Assembly: GCA_016716385.1 (NCBI GenBank) | Contig: JADJWL010000005.1 | Location: 124,001 to 188,000, forward strand | DNA length: 64,000 nt | DNA from: Bryobacterales bacterium | Lineage (GTDB): Bacteria > Acidobacteriota > Terriglobia > Bryobacterales > Bryobacteraceae | Direction: 5' to 3' | Part shown: positions 8,816-17,134 of the stretch, piece by piece | How positions within the stretch are numbered: position 1 is the stretch's first letter | Layout of the letters: each line of letters begins with the position of its first letter | Position numbers and translations under genes: made by a program | Notes under the pieces: model-generated | Databases searched by the model: none | The model's input: the letters and a program-made list of their open reading frames with translations, nothing else | What the model was told of the DNA's origin: nothing

Positions 8816-9746
8816 TCAGCTCTGACCCGCCGCCAGCAGGCGACGCAGGTTGCCGCCGAAGATTGCGGCGGCGTCTTCCGCGCCTACGCCCAGCGACTGC
8901 AACGCGGTGACCTGCGATTCGAATACTGGCCGGTTCCAGCCGCGCGGGAAGAACGAAGAGTCCGTGCCGAACAGCAGGCGCCGCGGACCCGCCACGTCGA
9001 GAGCCCGCGCGAATATTTCGCGCAGCGTGATCTCCGGGCAGTGGTAGCGCATCCAGCCGTTCGAACTCGATGTGTCGAGCACGACGTTCGGGCAGAGGTC
9101 GGCGACCATGAGCGCTTCGCGGAAGTAGCCCGCGCCGAAATGCGGGATCACAAAGGTCACGCCGGGGAAGCGCATGGCAATAGCATGCACCGCCATCGGG
9201 TCCGACAGCCGCATGTCGAAGTGCGACTCCAGTCCCAGCTTCTTGCGGATGCCGACCGACAACACGCCGCAGTGGACGAACACCACCGCGCCCGCCACGG
9301 CGGCCGCCTTCTCGATGAGTTCGATGGAACGCCGGTCGTCGAGAGCGAAGCGCTGCATGGCGGGGAACAGGCAGATACCCTGCATGCCCGCGGCCAGAGC
9401 CTGTTCGACGCGCCCGACGACGCCCGTCGCCAGCGGGTTTACCATGAAGTAGCCAAAGAAGCGCTCGGGAAACGCCCGCAGCGCTCCTTCGACCGCGCTT
9501 TCGTCGCCCGGAATGCTGGCGATGAGCACCGCGCTCTCCACGCCGTGGCGGTCGAGTTCCGCGACCCAGTCGCGCGCGAACGCCGCGGGATCCTCCGGAG
9601 GCCGCCAGCCGAGCAGGCGTTCCAGAGCCTCGAACGGCCGGTCCGCGGGCAGGACCGGACTCTGCGCAGCCAGCGCGGCGAAGAAACTGTGGGAGAGAAA
9701 GTGGACGTGCGTCGGCGACCGCGATGTCGCCCCAGGGAGTCTGCAT
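8816..9746 (-). CDS. Amidohydrolase-family metal-dependent hydrolase (N-terminal frameshift)
   Basis: The long frame (9541 down to 8816) matches the amidohydrolase_2 type: FVHCGVL, VIPHFGAGYF, and LLFGTDSSFFP near the C-terminus, the last holding the usual metal-site Asp. The expected N-terminal HxH metal motif, THVHFLSHSFF, lies upstream in the same frame at 9709 and below, but that frame has no start codon after the stop of the preceding gene. A natural start, ATG 9746 (MQTPWGDIAVAD), lies in another frame. Loss of a GC dinucleotide or gain of one base at about 9710 would explain this and give roughly 310 residues. If not an assembly error, the protein lacks part of its metal site. It begins 2 bp after the response regulator stop. 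Confidence 0.75.
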
Positions 9747-9748
9747 GA

Positions 9749-10420
9749 TCAGTCCCGCCGCTCGGACTTCTGCCAGCCGACAACGCCGGACGCGATAGCC
9801 ACTTGCGTCAGACCGGCAACGTTGGTCACATTGATCTTCTTCATGAGCGTCTTCCGGTAGCTTCGCACGGTTTGCAGGCCGAGATCGAGAATGGTTGCGA
9901 TCTCTTTGCTGGTCTTGCCCTCGGCGACCAGGCGGAGGACTTGCAATTCCCTCGGTGAAAGGTGATCGAGCGGATTGGTCTCCTTTTCGTCGAGGTTGCC
10001 GCGCTGGATGCGCGTGAGCAGGTGATCGGAGACCTGGGAAGACAGGTAGGAACCTCCGCGAGCCACGGTGCGCAGCGCGTCGAGCAGATCCCCGGACGAT
10101 GCTTTCTTCAGCAGGAACGCCCGCGCGCCGGCACGCATCGCCGCGACCACCGAGTGCTCGTCGTCGTACATCGACAGCACGACAACCTTGCAGCCCGCAC
10201 AATGCCGAAGTACTTCGGTCGTCGCTTCGATGCCGTTCATCCCCGGCAGTCCGATGTCCATCAGCACCATGTCCGGCTGGTGATGCCGGGCCAGTTGGAT
10301 CGCGTCCGGGCCGCTTTCGGCCTCGCCGACGACCTGGAAATCACCGCTCCGCTCGAGGATCGTCCGGACGCCATCCCGCAGCACGCGATGATCATCCACC
10401 AGAATCACGCTATACGCCAT
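9749..10420 (-). CDS. NarL/FixJ-type response regulator
   Basis: The protein has an N-terminal receiver domain with the acidic pocket (VDDH at 8-11), phosphoacceptor Asp55 in MVLMDIGLPG, the conserved Lys in FLLKKAS, and a C-terminal LuxR-type helix-turn-helix (LSPRELQVLRLVAEGKTSKEIA). It should bind DNA as a dimer when phosphorylated. ATG 10420 is preferred because the receiver begins at once and GGAACGAG lies upstream; a longer start at 10468 would overlap the kinase gene. It is 23 bp downstream of the kinase at 10444-11184 and next to the divergent tctCBA genes, so control of that transporter is likely but inferred. Confidence 0.93.
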   Translation of the reverse strand: MAYSVILVDDHRVLRDGVRTILERSGDFQVVGEAESGPDAIQLARHHQPDMVLMDIGLPGMNGIEATTEVLRHCAGCKVVVLSMYDDEHSVVAAMRAGARAFLLKKASSGDLLDALRTVARGGSYLSSQVSDHLLTRIQRGNLDEKETNPLDHLSPRELQVLRLVAEGKTSKEIATILDLGLQTVRSYRKTLMKKINVTNVAGLTQVAIASGVVGWQKSERRD

Positions 10421-10443
10421 TGCTGAAACTCGTTCCTTCGTAC

Positions 10444-11184
10444 TCAGGTTGAACATTCCGCCCACCAAGTCCGGACGACTGAGCCACTGGTCCCGTTCGG
10501 GCCCAGGTGCAGCCGGAGTCCGCCTCGCGCCGCGCAGGATTCGATCAGAACGAGGCCCAGCCCCGCGGCGCGGCTGCGCACGTCCGGGTAGTCGAAACCG
10601 CAGCCATTGTCGCGGACTTCGAGCACATGACCCCGCCGGGACCTCTTCACCATGACCTCGATCAACGTCGCGCCTGAATGCCGGATCGCATTTTCGACCG
10701 CTTGCTCGGCGATACGGTGGAACGCGACGGCCACCTCCAACGGAACCCGGACCGACGAGTCATAGAGGAGCCGCAGCGAGCCCTTGAACTGCTTGCGCCC
10801 GCGGCCCACCAGGTGATCGAGCGCGGCATGCAGACCGGCTCGCTCCACCGCCACCGGGTTCAGTTCGTAGCTGAGGTCGCGGATCCGGACGACGATCTCT
10901 TCGAGGATCTTCTGGATCTGTTCCACTCGCGGGCCGATTGCCGGAACGGAATCTTCGAAATCCATGCGCACCAGGTCGAGTTGCATGCCCGCTCCGCTCA
11001 GGAACTGGGCGACCTCGTCATGGAGAAAACGCGACAATCTGGCGCGGTCGGCCAGGTGCGCTTCGGCGATGCGCAACGTCATCGCCCGGAAGTCTTCGGC
11101 GGAAACCACAGCGGGCTCCCGACGCTCTCGGCCATCCACGGGGGACTGAGAGGGCGCAGTCATGCGGTGTACTAACCGCTTCAT
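10444..11184 (-). CDS. Soluble NarL-group sensor histidine kinase
   Basis: A short kinase of about 247 residues. The HisKA_3-type dimerisation box is RLSRFLHDEVAQFLSG with phospho-acceptor His55, followed by an ATPase domain with the N box EQAVENAIRHSG and G1 box VRDNGCGFD. No transmembrane segment or recognisable sensor domain precedes the His box, so it either senses a cytoplasmic cue or takes input from another protein. ATG 11184 or ATG 11163 could be the start; neither has a strong ribosome site. Its start is only about 21 bp from the divergent tctC start, so both promoters must share this gap, which suits autoregulation plus control of tctCBA. Confidence 0.9.
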   Translation of the reverse strand: MKRLVHRMTAPSQSPVDGRERREPAVVSAEDFRAMTLRIAEAHLADRARLSRFLHDEVAQFLSGAGMQLDLVRMDFEDSVPAIGPRVEQIQKILEEIVVRIRDLSYELNPVAVERAGLHAALDHLVGRGRKQFKGSLRLLYDSSVRVPLEVAVAFHRIAEQAVENAIRHSGATLIEVMVKRSRRGHVLEVRDNGCGFDYPDVRSRAAGLGLVLIESCAARGGLRLHLGPNGTSGSVVRTWWAECST

Positions 11185-11205
11185 CGTACCAGACGGTCCG
11201 CTACA

Positions 11206-12165
11206 ATGATGCGGATGCGCGTCTGGCTGACTCTGCTGATGCTGCTGGCTGCCGGCGGGTGCCGCCAGGCGGCTGGCCCGTATCCGGCGCGCGAGATCAA
11301 GCTGGTGGTGCAGGCAGGCCCCGGCGGCCTCTCGGATACGGTGTCGAGGGTGATGGCGAGCCTGATGGAACCTTCGCTCGGTGTCCCGGTCGTGTGCGAA
11401 AACCGCCCCGGCGGATCCGGTGCGCTCGCCTTCTCGTATGTGTCGCGGCGCCCGCCGGATGGCTATACGATCGGTCATGCGCCAGTCGAGATCGCCATGG
11501 TTCGCACCCTGGGTTACGCCGATGTGGGCCCCGACCAGATGGACCTGCTCTGTCTGGTATCGAAAACGCAGCCCGTGCTCGTCGTGCATCCGGAGTCGCC
11601 CTGGCGCACCTTGAGGGATTTCGTGGAAGCGGCGAGGGGAAAGCCCGGCCACTACGTGCTGGGCAACTCCGGCACCGGCTCCATCTGGCACGTCAACGCG
11701 TTGCTGCTGGAGCGGAGCGCGGACCTTTCGCTGGTGCATATTCCCTTTAGTGGATCCGGCGCGACGCTGACTTCGCTGATGGGTCGGCATGTCGACGCGG
11801 TGGTGGCGGGCGCTGGCGAAGCCTCGCCGCACGTGGCGTCCGGCCGCTTGCGCGTCATCAGCGTGTTCGGAGCGTCCGGGTCCCGCCTGTTTCCCGGCGT
11901 CGCCGCTTCCGCCGCTGAGGGCTTCGACTTCGGCGCTGACGCCTGGAGCGGGTTCTTCGCTCCCCGCGGTATTCCTGCCGCCGCGCGGGAGGCGCTCACC
12001 GCAGCGATGCGCGAGGCGTTCAGCCACAAGACCTTTCAGCGATTGTGCGAAGAGCGCGGCATGGAGCCTGTCTTTCTCGAGAGTGAGGCGTTCCACGCAT
12101 TCGCTCAAGACGAGGCGGGACGATTCGCGATGGACATTCCCCGGCTCCTGCGGATGAGACGATGA
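11206..12165 (+). CDS. tctC: Tripartite tricarboxylate transporter substrate-binding lipoprotein (Bug family)
   Basis: TctC/Bug proteins bind carboxylates in the periplasm and deliver them to the TctA/TctB membrane pair. The 319-residue length is typical. The N-terminus MMRMRVWLTLLMLLAAGGC ends in a lipobox (AAGGC), so it is probably lipid-anchored. Family features include KLVVQAGPGGLSDTVSRVMA and VPVVCENRPGGSGALAF near residues 30-75, the ligand loops, and DGYTIGHAP. The gene overlaps tctB by four bases (ATGA at 12162-12165). The true ligand is unknown, as Bug proteins range from citrate to amino acids and aromatic acids. Confidence 0.92.
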   Translation: MMRMRVWLTLLMLLAAGGCRQAAGPYPAREIKLVVQAGPGGLSDTVSRVMASLMEPSLGVPVVCENRPGGSGALAFSYVSRRPPDGYTIGHAPVEIAMVRTLGYADVGPDQMDLLCLVSKTQPVLVVHPESPWRTLRDFVEAARGKPGHYVLGNSGTGSIWHVNALLLERSADLSLVHIPFSGSGATLTSLMGRHVDAVVAGAGEASPHVASGRLRVISVFGASGSRLFPGVAASAAEGFDFGADAWSGFFAPRGIPAAAREALTAAMREAFSHKTFQRLCEERGMEPVFLESEAFHAFAQDEAGRFAMDIPRLLRMRR

Positions 12166-12566
12166 TTGCGGGCATCGTCTTCCTCGTGTTCGGCGTGTTT
12201 CTGCTGACGAGTTCCTTCGTTCTGCCGGAAGGAGTGGGCCGGGTGCCCGGACCCGGCTTCTTCCCGAGGGCGATCGGCGCGGCGATGACGCTGCTTGCCG
12301 CGGCCGAGATCGCGGCTGCGCGCAAGCGCACGGCAGAGTCTCAGGAATGGGTGGGCGTCCGCATGGCGGCGGGCGCCCTCGCACTTCTCGCGGTGTATCT
12401 GGCTGCCTGGAATCTGGTGCCGTTCGCGGTCCGGACACCGTTGTTCCTGGGGGCGCTCTTGAGGCTGGCTGGAGAACGCTGGCGCGCGTCTCTGACCGTT
12501 GCCGTGGTGCTCACAGCCCTGATCTTCGCCGCTTTCCGGCTCGGCCTGCGCTTGCCGCTCGATTGA
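12162..12566 (+). CDS. tctB: Tripartite tricarboxylate transporter small membrane subunit
   Basis: TctB is the small four-helix membrane subunit of the TTT transporter. The 134-residue product starts MIAGIVFLVFGVFLLTSS, contains the family-typical 'GPGFFPRAIGAAMTLLA' stretch, and then two further hydrophobic segments (ALALLAVYLAAW, VAVVLTALIFAAF). It overlaps tctC by four bases and ends 7 bp before tctA, giving the usual CBA order. Confidence 0.9.
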   Translation: MIAGIVFLVFGVFLLTSSFVLPEGVGRVPGPGFFPRAIGAAMTLLAAAEIAAARKRTAESQEWVGVRMAAGALALLAVYLAAWNLVPFAVRTPLFLGALLRLAGERWRASLTVAVVLTALIFAAFRLGLRLPLD

Positions 12567-12573
12567 AAACGCC

Positions 12574-14041
12574 ATGGGAGACTGGATCGCCGGAATCACC
12601 GCCGCCACGCAGCCGGAAGCGCTGCTGTTCCTTCTCGCCGGGGTAGCCCTGGGCGCGGTCTTCGGCGCCCTTCCCGGTCTCACAGCCACTATGGGCGTGG
12701 CCGTCCTGACGCCCGTGACATTTTGGGCTGAAGGCCGAGTCCGGGCTGGCGATGCTGCTGGGGATTTATGTTGGCGCGATTCCCGCGGGCGGCGTTCCCG
12801 CGCTCCTCCTGAATGTGCCCGGCACGCCTGCGTCGATCGCCGCCACCTGGGACGGCTACGCGCTCACGCGCCAGGGCAAGGCGGGTTTGGCTCTTGGCGT
12901 TCATGCGCTGTTCGCGCTCGCCGGCCAACTGGCCAGCCTGGTGTTTCTTGCTGTGCTGGCGTTTCCCATTGCTTCCTTCAGCCTGCGCTTCGGCCCCGCC
13001 GAGTACTTCGGCCTGGCGCTGTTCGGGATCAGTCTCATGGCGGGTGTTTCCGGCAAGCATGTCGCCAAAGGGCTGCTGGCGGGCATGGCAGGACTTGCGC
13101 TGGCGACTGTCGGCCTCGACCCGATCACCGCGGCCCCGCGCTACACTTTCGGGCAAAGTGAGTTCCTCGACGGGATCGCCTTCGTGCCGGTCATGATCGG
13201 CCTGTTCGGCCTGGGCGAAGTGCTGGGCCAGATGACCGAACGGCGCACGGCGGCCGGACCGCCTCCGGAGGATCTCGGGCGCATCTGGCCTTCCGTGGCG
13301 GAATTCCGCGCCATGGCGATCCCGGGCGCCGTCGGCGCGGGCTTGGGGACCTTCGTGGGGGCAATACCGGCGGCAGGAGGCGACATCGCCGCCGTCATCG
13401 CGTGGGAACAGGCACGCCGCCTCTCGCGCCGCGCGCAGGAATTCGGCAAGGGGTCGCTCGAAGGTTTGGCGGCTGCCGCCTCCGCCTGCAACTCCGCCAT
13501 CGGCGGCGCAATGACGACGATGCTGACGCTCGGTATCCCGGGCGATGCTCCGTCCGCCGTCTTGATCGGCGCACTGTTGATTCACGGAATTCAGCCTGGT
13601 CCGCTGCTGTTTCAGGGGAACCGGCCGCTGGTGTACACGATCATCTCCCTGATGGCGATGGCCGCGGTGCTGATCGCTCTGGTCGGTCTGGCGGGAGCCA
13701 AGCCGCTGGCGCGCGCCTTGCGCATCCCGGACGCCTGGCTGTGGTCCGGCATCATTCTACTTGGCGTCGTGGGTTCTTATGCCTTGAACAACTCGTTAAC
13801 GGACGTCTGGGTGATGTTCGTCGCGGGGATTGTCGGCTTCCTTTGCCGGCGCGCTTCGATCCCACTGGGCCCCTTGGTCCTCGGATTGATTCTGGGTCCG
13901 ATGATGGAATCCAATCTTCGTCGCGCGCTCGTGCTGGCGCGGGGCGACTGGAGCGCTATTCTCCTGAAACCGCTGGTGCTCTTCTTCCTCGTCGCAACCG
14001 TGGCGTCGCTGGCCGCTCCGCTCTTCAGGAAGCGCGCTTGA
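12574..14041 (+). CDS. tctA: Tripartite tricarboxylate transporter large membrane subunit (frameshifted)
   Basis: TctA is the large multi-helix channel subunit. The first frame from ATG 12574 gives MGDWIAGITAATQPEALLF and the signature ALPGLTATMGVA up to PVTF, then loses homology. The next frame picks up at once with GLKAESGLAMLLGIYVGA and the second signature LLLNVPGTPASIAAT, running to 14041. The break is at the TTTT run 12721-12724: removing one T reads Thr-Phe-Gly-Leu-Lys and restores about 488 residues, normal for the family. An extra base in a homopolymer is typical of sequencing error, but a real inactivation or phase-variable tract is possible. The remainder is highly hydrophobic with about ten or more helices. 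Confidence 0.88.
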
Positions 14042-14080
14042 GGCTCCCACTTGATCGTCGCAATATGCTACCCTGAATGC

Positions 14081-14641
14081 GTGAAATCACTAACTTACGC
14101 CTTTGCCTGTGTGATGCTTGTCCAGGGCTTAGCCACTGGAGCCGATGACGAAGGATTTATTCGAGGGCGCGGAAAGCCCGGCAGTGCGGGTGTTTGGGTG
14201 AATGGCACGTATGTGGGTCCGGCGAGCCGATTCACCGTTCCGGAGAAGTATCCCGCACCGGCCGGAGAGGTCGAAGTCACGCTCCGCGAGCCGCGCTATA
14301 AGGAATTTACGACCAAGTTGACGGTGCGTCCCGGAAAGACCACGAAATTCCGGTATCGCATGGAGCGCCTGCCTGAGCCGCAACCACCGTTCGGACGCCT
14401 CCGGCTGCGCGGCGGGCACCCCGAGTCGTTTATTTCGGTAACCGCCGGCGACGTTTCTCCAATCTACGTGAATGGCCAGTTTTACGGGTACGTGGACGAG
14501 TTGAACAACCCCGGAGGCGGGCTGCTCATGCCGCCCGGCGAATACCACGTGAAGTTCGATTCTCCGACCTACGGCAGCTATGACAGCAGGGTCACCCTGG
14601 AAGCGAACAAGGTGACCTATATCGAGATCGAGAGCCGCTAG
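14081..14641 (+). CDS. Exported PEGA-domain protein
   Basis: From GTG 14081 the protein is 186 residues and begins with a signal peptide (VKSLTYAFACVMLVQGLATGA). An earlier TTG at 14051 would add ten residues but gives a poorer signal. Two PEGA-like repeats follow: one around VWVNGTYVGPASRFT with LREPRYKEFTTKL, and one around IYVNGQFYGYVDEL with PPGEYHVKF. PEGA domains are small beta folds common in surface and envelope proteins and in the kinase at 17131-22032. The role is unknown; an envelope or polysaccharide-binding function is a guess. Confidence 0.75.
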   Translation: MKSLTYAFACVMLVQGLATGADDEGFIRGRGKPGSAGVWVNGTYVGPASRFTVPEKYPAPAGEVEVTLREPRYKEFTTKLTVRPGKTTKFRYRMERLPEPQPPFGRLRLRGGHPESFISVTAGDVSPIYVNGQFYGYVDELNNPGGGLLMPPGEYHVKFDSPTYGSYDSRVTLEANKVTYIEIESR

Positions 14642-14650
14642 GTCCCACCG

Positions 14651-15400
14651 CTAGGCGTTGGTGATTGTCGCAAAGGAAACGGGGTCGAGGCTGGCGCCGC
14701 CGACCAGGACCCCGTCAATTTCCTTCTCGGCCATCAGCGTCTGAATGTTGTCGGGTTTCACGCTCCCCCCGTAGAGAATCCGCACTCTGTCCGCAGGATC
14801 TGTCCCGAAGCGGCTGGCGGCCAATCGCCGCAGGGTCACATGTGCTTCCGCAGCGATGGCAGGAGTCGCCGTGCGTCCCGTACCAATCGCCCACACCGGC
14901 TCATAGGCGATCACGATCTGCCCGAACTGAGCTGTTTCAAGCGGCGCGATGCCGTCCTGGAACTGGCGCGTGAGGACTGAGGCCGTCTCGCCCGATTCCC
15001 GCGCTTCCAAGGTCTCTCCCACACAGACGATGGGCGTCAACCCCGCTTCCAGGGCGGCGCGGGTTCTGGCCAGGACAGTTTCGTCCGTCTCGCTGAAATA
15101 CTGGCGCCGCTCGCTGTGGCCGACGATCACGTGCGTACAACCGGCCGCACGGAGCATCGGTCCCGAGACCTCTCCGGTGAATGCGCCTTCAGTCTTCCAA
15201 TAGAGGTTCTGCCCGCCGATCCGCACGACTGAACCAGACGTCGCTGCGACGGCGGCGGGGATGTTCACGAAGGGCGGGCAGATAACGATCTCGCGATCCG
15301 CCGGATTTCCCACCTGCTCCAGGAACCTGGCGAAGAACCCGGCGGTTTCTTCGGGGGTCTTGTACATCTTCCAGTTGCCTGCCATGACGGGCGTTCTCAT
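14651..15400 (-). CDS. tpiA: Triosephosphate isomerase
   Basis: TpiA interconverts dihydroxyacetone phosphate and glyceraldehyde 3-phosphate in glycolysis. The 249-residue product has the normal TIM-barrel landmarks: AGNWKMYK with the catalytic Lys near residue 12, VGHSERRQYF with the catalytic His, YEPVWAIGTG with the catalytic Glu, and ILYGGSVKPDN in the phosphate loop. The start overlaps the deoB stop by four bases, so the pair is translationally coupled. Confidence 0.98.
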   Translation of the reverse strand: MRTPVMAGNWKMYKTPEETAGFFARFLEQVGNPADREIVICPPFVNIPAAVAATSGSVVRIGGQNLYWKTEGAFTGEVSGPMLRAAGCTHVIVGHSERRQYFSETDETVLARTRAALEAGLTPIVCVGETLEARESGETASVLTRQFQDGIAPLETAQFGQIVIAYEPVWAIGTGRTATPAIAAEAHVTLRRLAASRFGTDPADRVRILYGGSVKPDNIQTLMAEKEIDGVLVGGASLDPVSFATITNA

Positions 15401-16557
15401 ATCAGTTGTCCTAAAAAGCTGCTCCCTTGAGAAAGATGAACTCCAAACACTTCGGCTACGGTCTGGCCAATGTCGGCGAGCGACCGGCGGGTGCCCAGGT
15501 TCACACCGCGCCTGATTTCCGGCCCGAACGCCAGCAAGGGTACGTACTCGCGGCTGTGATCGGTGGATGGCGTCGTCGGGTCGCAGCCATGATCCGCCGT
15601 CAGAATTGCGACATCGCCTGGCGCGAGGGCTGCTTCCAGGTCCGGCAGCCAGCGGTCGAACGCTTCGAGCGCTGAAGCGTAGCCCTCCACGTCATTGCGG
15701 TGCCCGTACGCCTGGTCGAAATCCACGAGATTCACGAAGATGAGCCCGTCCTGATATGCGACGGTCGCTTCCAGGGTGCGCCGCATCCCGTCGTCGTTGC
15801 CTTTGGTCTTGACCGAGGTCGCCAGACCGCGTTCAAGGAAGATATCGGCAATCTTTCCGACGCCGTGCACGTTGGTCCCCGCGCCGCACAGCAAGTCGAG
15901 GAGCATGCCGTGTGGCGGCGGAACCGCGAAGTCGCGGCGGTTGGCCGTCCGCACAAACGCGCCGGACGCGCCCGTAAACGGCCTTGCGATCACCCGGCCC
16001 ACTTCGTGCGGTCCGCGGAGGATGTCGCGAGCAGCGGCGCAGGCGCGGTACAGCTCTTCCAGCGGGATGACCTGTTCGTGGGCCGCGATCTGGAAGACGC
16101 TGTCGGCCGACGTGTAGACGATCCACTTGCCTGTCCGCACGTGTTCGTCGCCCAGCCGCCCGATGATCTCGGTACCCGATGCAGGGGCATTCCACAGGAC
16201 GCCGCGTCCGGTGCGTGCGGCGAACTCGTCGATGACTTCGTCCGGGAATCCGTGCGGATACAGGGGGAATGGCTTCTCCAGCAGGATGCCGGCCATTTCC
16301 CAGTGACCGGTCGTCGTATCTTTACCGGGAGATGCCAGCGCGCACTTGCCATAGGCTGCGGGAGCCGCCACCGGGGCGATCCCGTTAAGCGGCCGGATGT
16401 TTCCGAGACCGAGGCGAGCCAGGTTGGGCAGGCTGAGGAGGCGTTGCCGGGCGATGTTGCCGAGCGTGTCGCTGCCTGCGTCCCCATAAGCTTCCGCGTC
16501 CGGCAGGGCCCCGATTCCCACCGAATCCAGCACGATCCAGACGACGCGACGCAACAC
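15397..16557 (-). CDS. deoB: Phosphopentomutase
   Basis: DeoB interconverts ribose or deoxyribose 1-phosphate and 5-phosphate in nucleoside salvage. It is a member of the alkaline phosphatase superfamily, visible in the N-terminal RRVVWIVLDSVGIGALPDA, in TTGHWEMAGI, and in the C-terminal ADHGCDPTTPSTDHSRE metal site. GTG 16557 is chosen, giving 386 residues; the longer ATG at 16599 adds 14 unrelated residues and would overlap the divergent start at 16598. The gene overlaps tpiA by four bases. An unlinked deo operon is not needed for this reading. Confidence 0.94.
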   Translation of the reverse strand: MLRRVVWIVLDSVGIGALPDAEAYGDAGSDTLGNIARQRLLSLPNLARLGLGNIRPLNGIAPVAAPAAYGKCALASPGKDTTTGHWEMAGILLEKPFPLYPHGFPDEVIDEFAARTGRGVLWNAPASGTEIIGRLGDEHVRTGKWIVYTSADSVFQIAAHEQVIPLEELYRACAAARDILRGPHEVGRVIARPFTGASGAFVRTANRRDFAVPPPHGMLLDLLCGAGTNVHGVGKIADIFLERGLATSVKTKGNDDGMRRTLEATVAYQDGLIFVNLVDFDQAYGHRNDVEGYASALEAFDRWLPDLEAALAPGDVAILTADHGCDPTTPSTDHSREYVPLLAFGPEIRRGVNLGTRRSLADIGQTVAEVFGVHLSQGSSFLGQLI

Positions 16558-16597
16558 TTTCTCGACTGTAGCACGAGGCCGTGCAACACTAGCTTGC

Positions 16598-17134
16598 ATG
16601 CGCTACAGCATCCTCTGTATTGCCTGCCTTGCCGCCGCCTCCGTCCTCGCCGAAGAACCCGTCCGGCACAAGCCGGACCGCTTCTATCCCGGCGCCGAGA
16701 TCCAGGACGTCTACCGGGTGCGGCTGGACCGGGGCGACCTGCTGCTGGAATCGATCATGGAATTGATCGAGCAGTACAACATCCAGGACGGCGCGGTCCT
16801 GACGGCCGCGGGGTCGCTGCAGGAGTGCACCTACCATGGCGTGGTGACGCTCGCCGATAAACCGCAGCAGAAGTTCACGACGGTCCGGGAAGCGATGGAG
16901 ATCCTGAACATCAACGGCATCATCGCCGAGGGCGAGCCGCACCTGCACATGACGCTGTCGACGCCGAAGGGGGCCTTCGGCGGGCATCTCGAAAAGGGCT
17001 GCAAGGTGCTTTACCGGGCTGAGCTGACGATCGCCAAGTTCAAGGGAACGCCACTCACGCGCAAGCCGAATGCACAGGGCGTTCCGGTGCTGCGCGGCAA
17101 GTATCCGACCGGCGCGCGCGGCGAGCAGCGCTAG
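16598..17134 (+). CDS. Exported PPC (DUF296)-domain protein
   Basis: The 178-residue product has a signal peptide (MRYSILCIACLAAASVLAEE) followed by one PPC domain. The PPC landmarks are YRVRLDRGDLLLESIMELIE, DGAVLTAAGSLQE, and the metal-site segment EPHLHMTLSTPKGAFGGHLE with His115, His117 and His130. PPC domains form trimers; in plants they occur in AT-hook DNA-binding proteins, and bacterial single-domain versions are usually cytoplasmic with unknown function. Export is unusual. The gene starts within the overlapping GCATGC next to deoB and ends overlapping the kinase gene by four bases tail to tail. Confidence 0.82.
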   Translation: MRYSILCIACLAAASVLAEEPVRHKPDRFYPGAEIQDVYRVRLDRGDLLLESIMELIEQYNIQDGAVLTAAGSLQECTYHGVVTLADKPQQKFTTVREAMEILNINGIIAEGEPHLHMTLSTPKGAFGGHLEKGCKVLYRAELTIAKFKGTPLTRKPNAQGVPVLRGKYPTGARGEQR

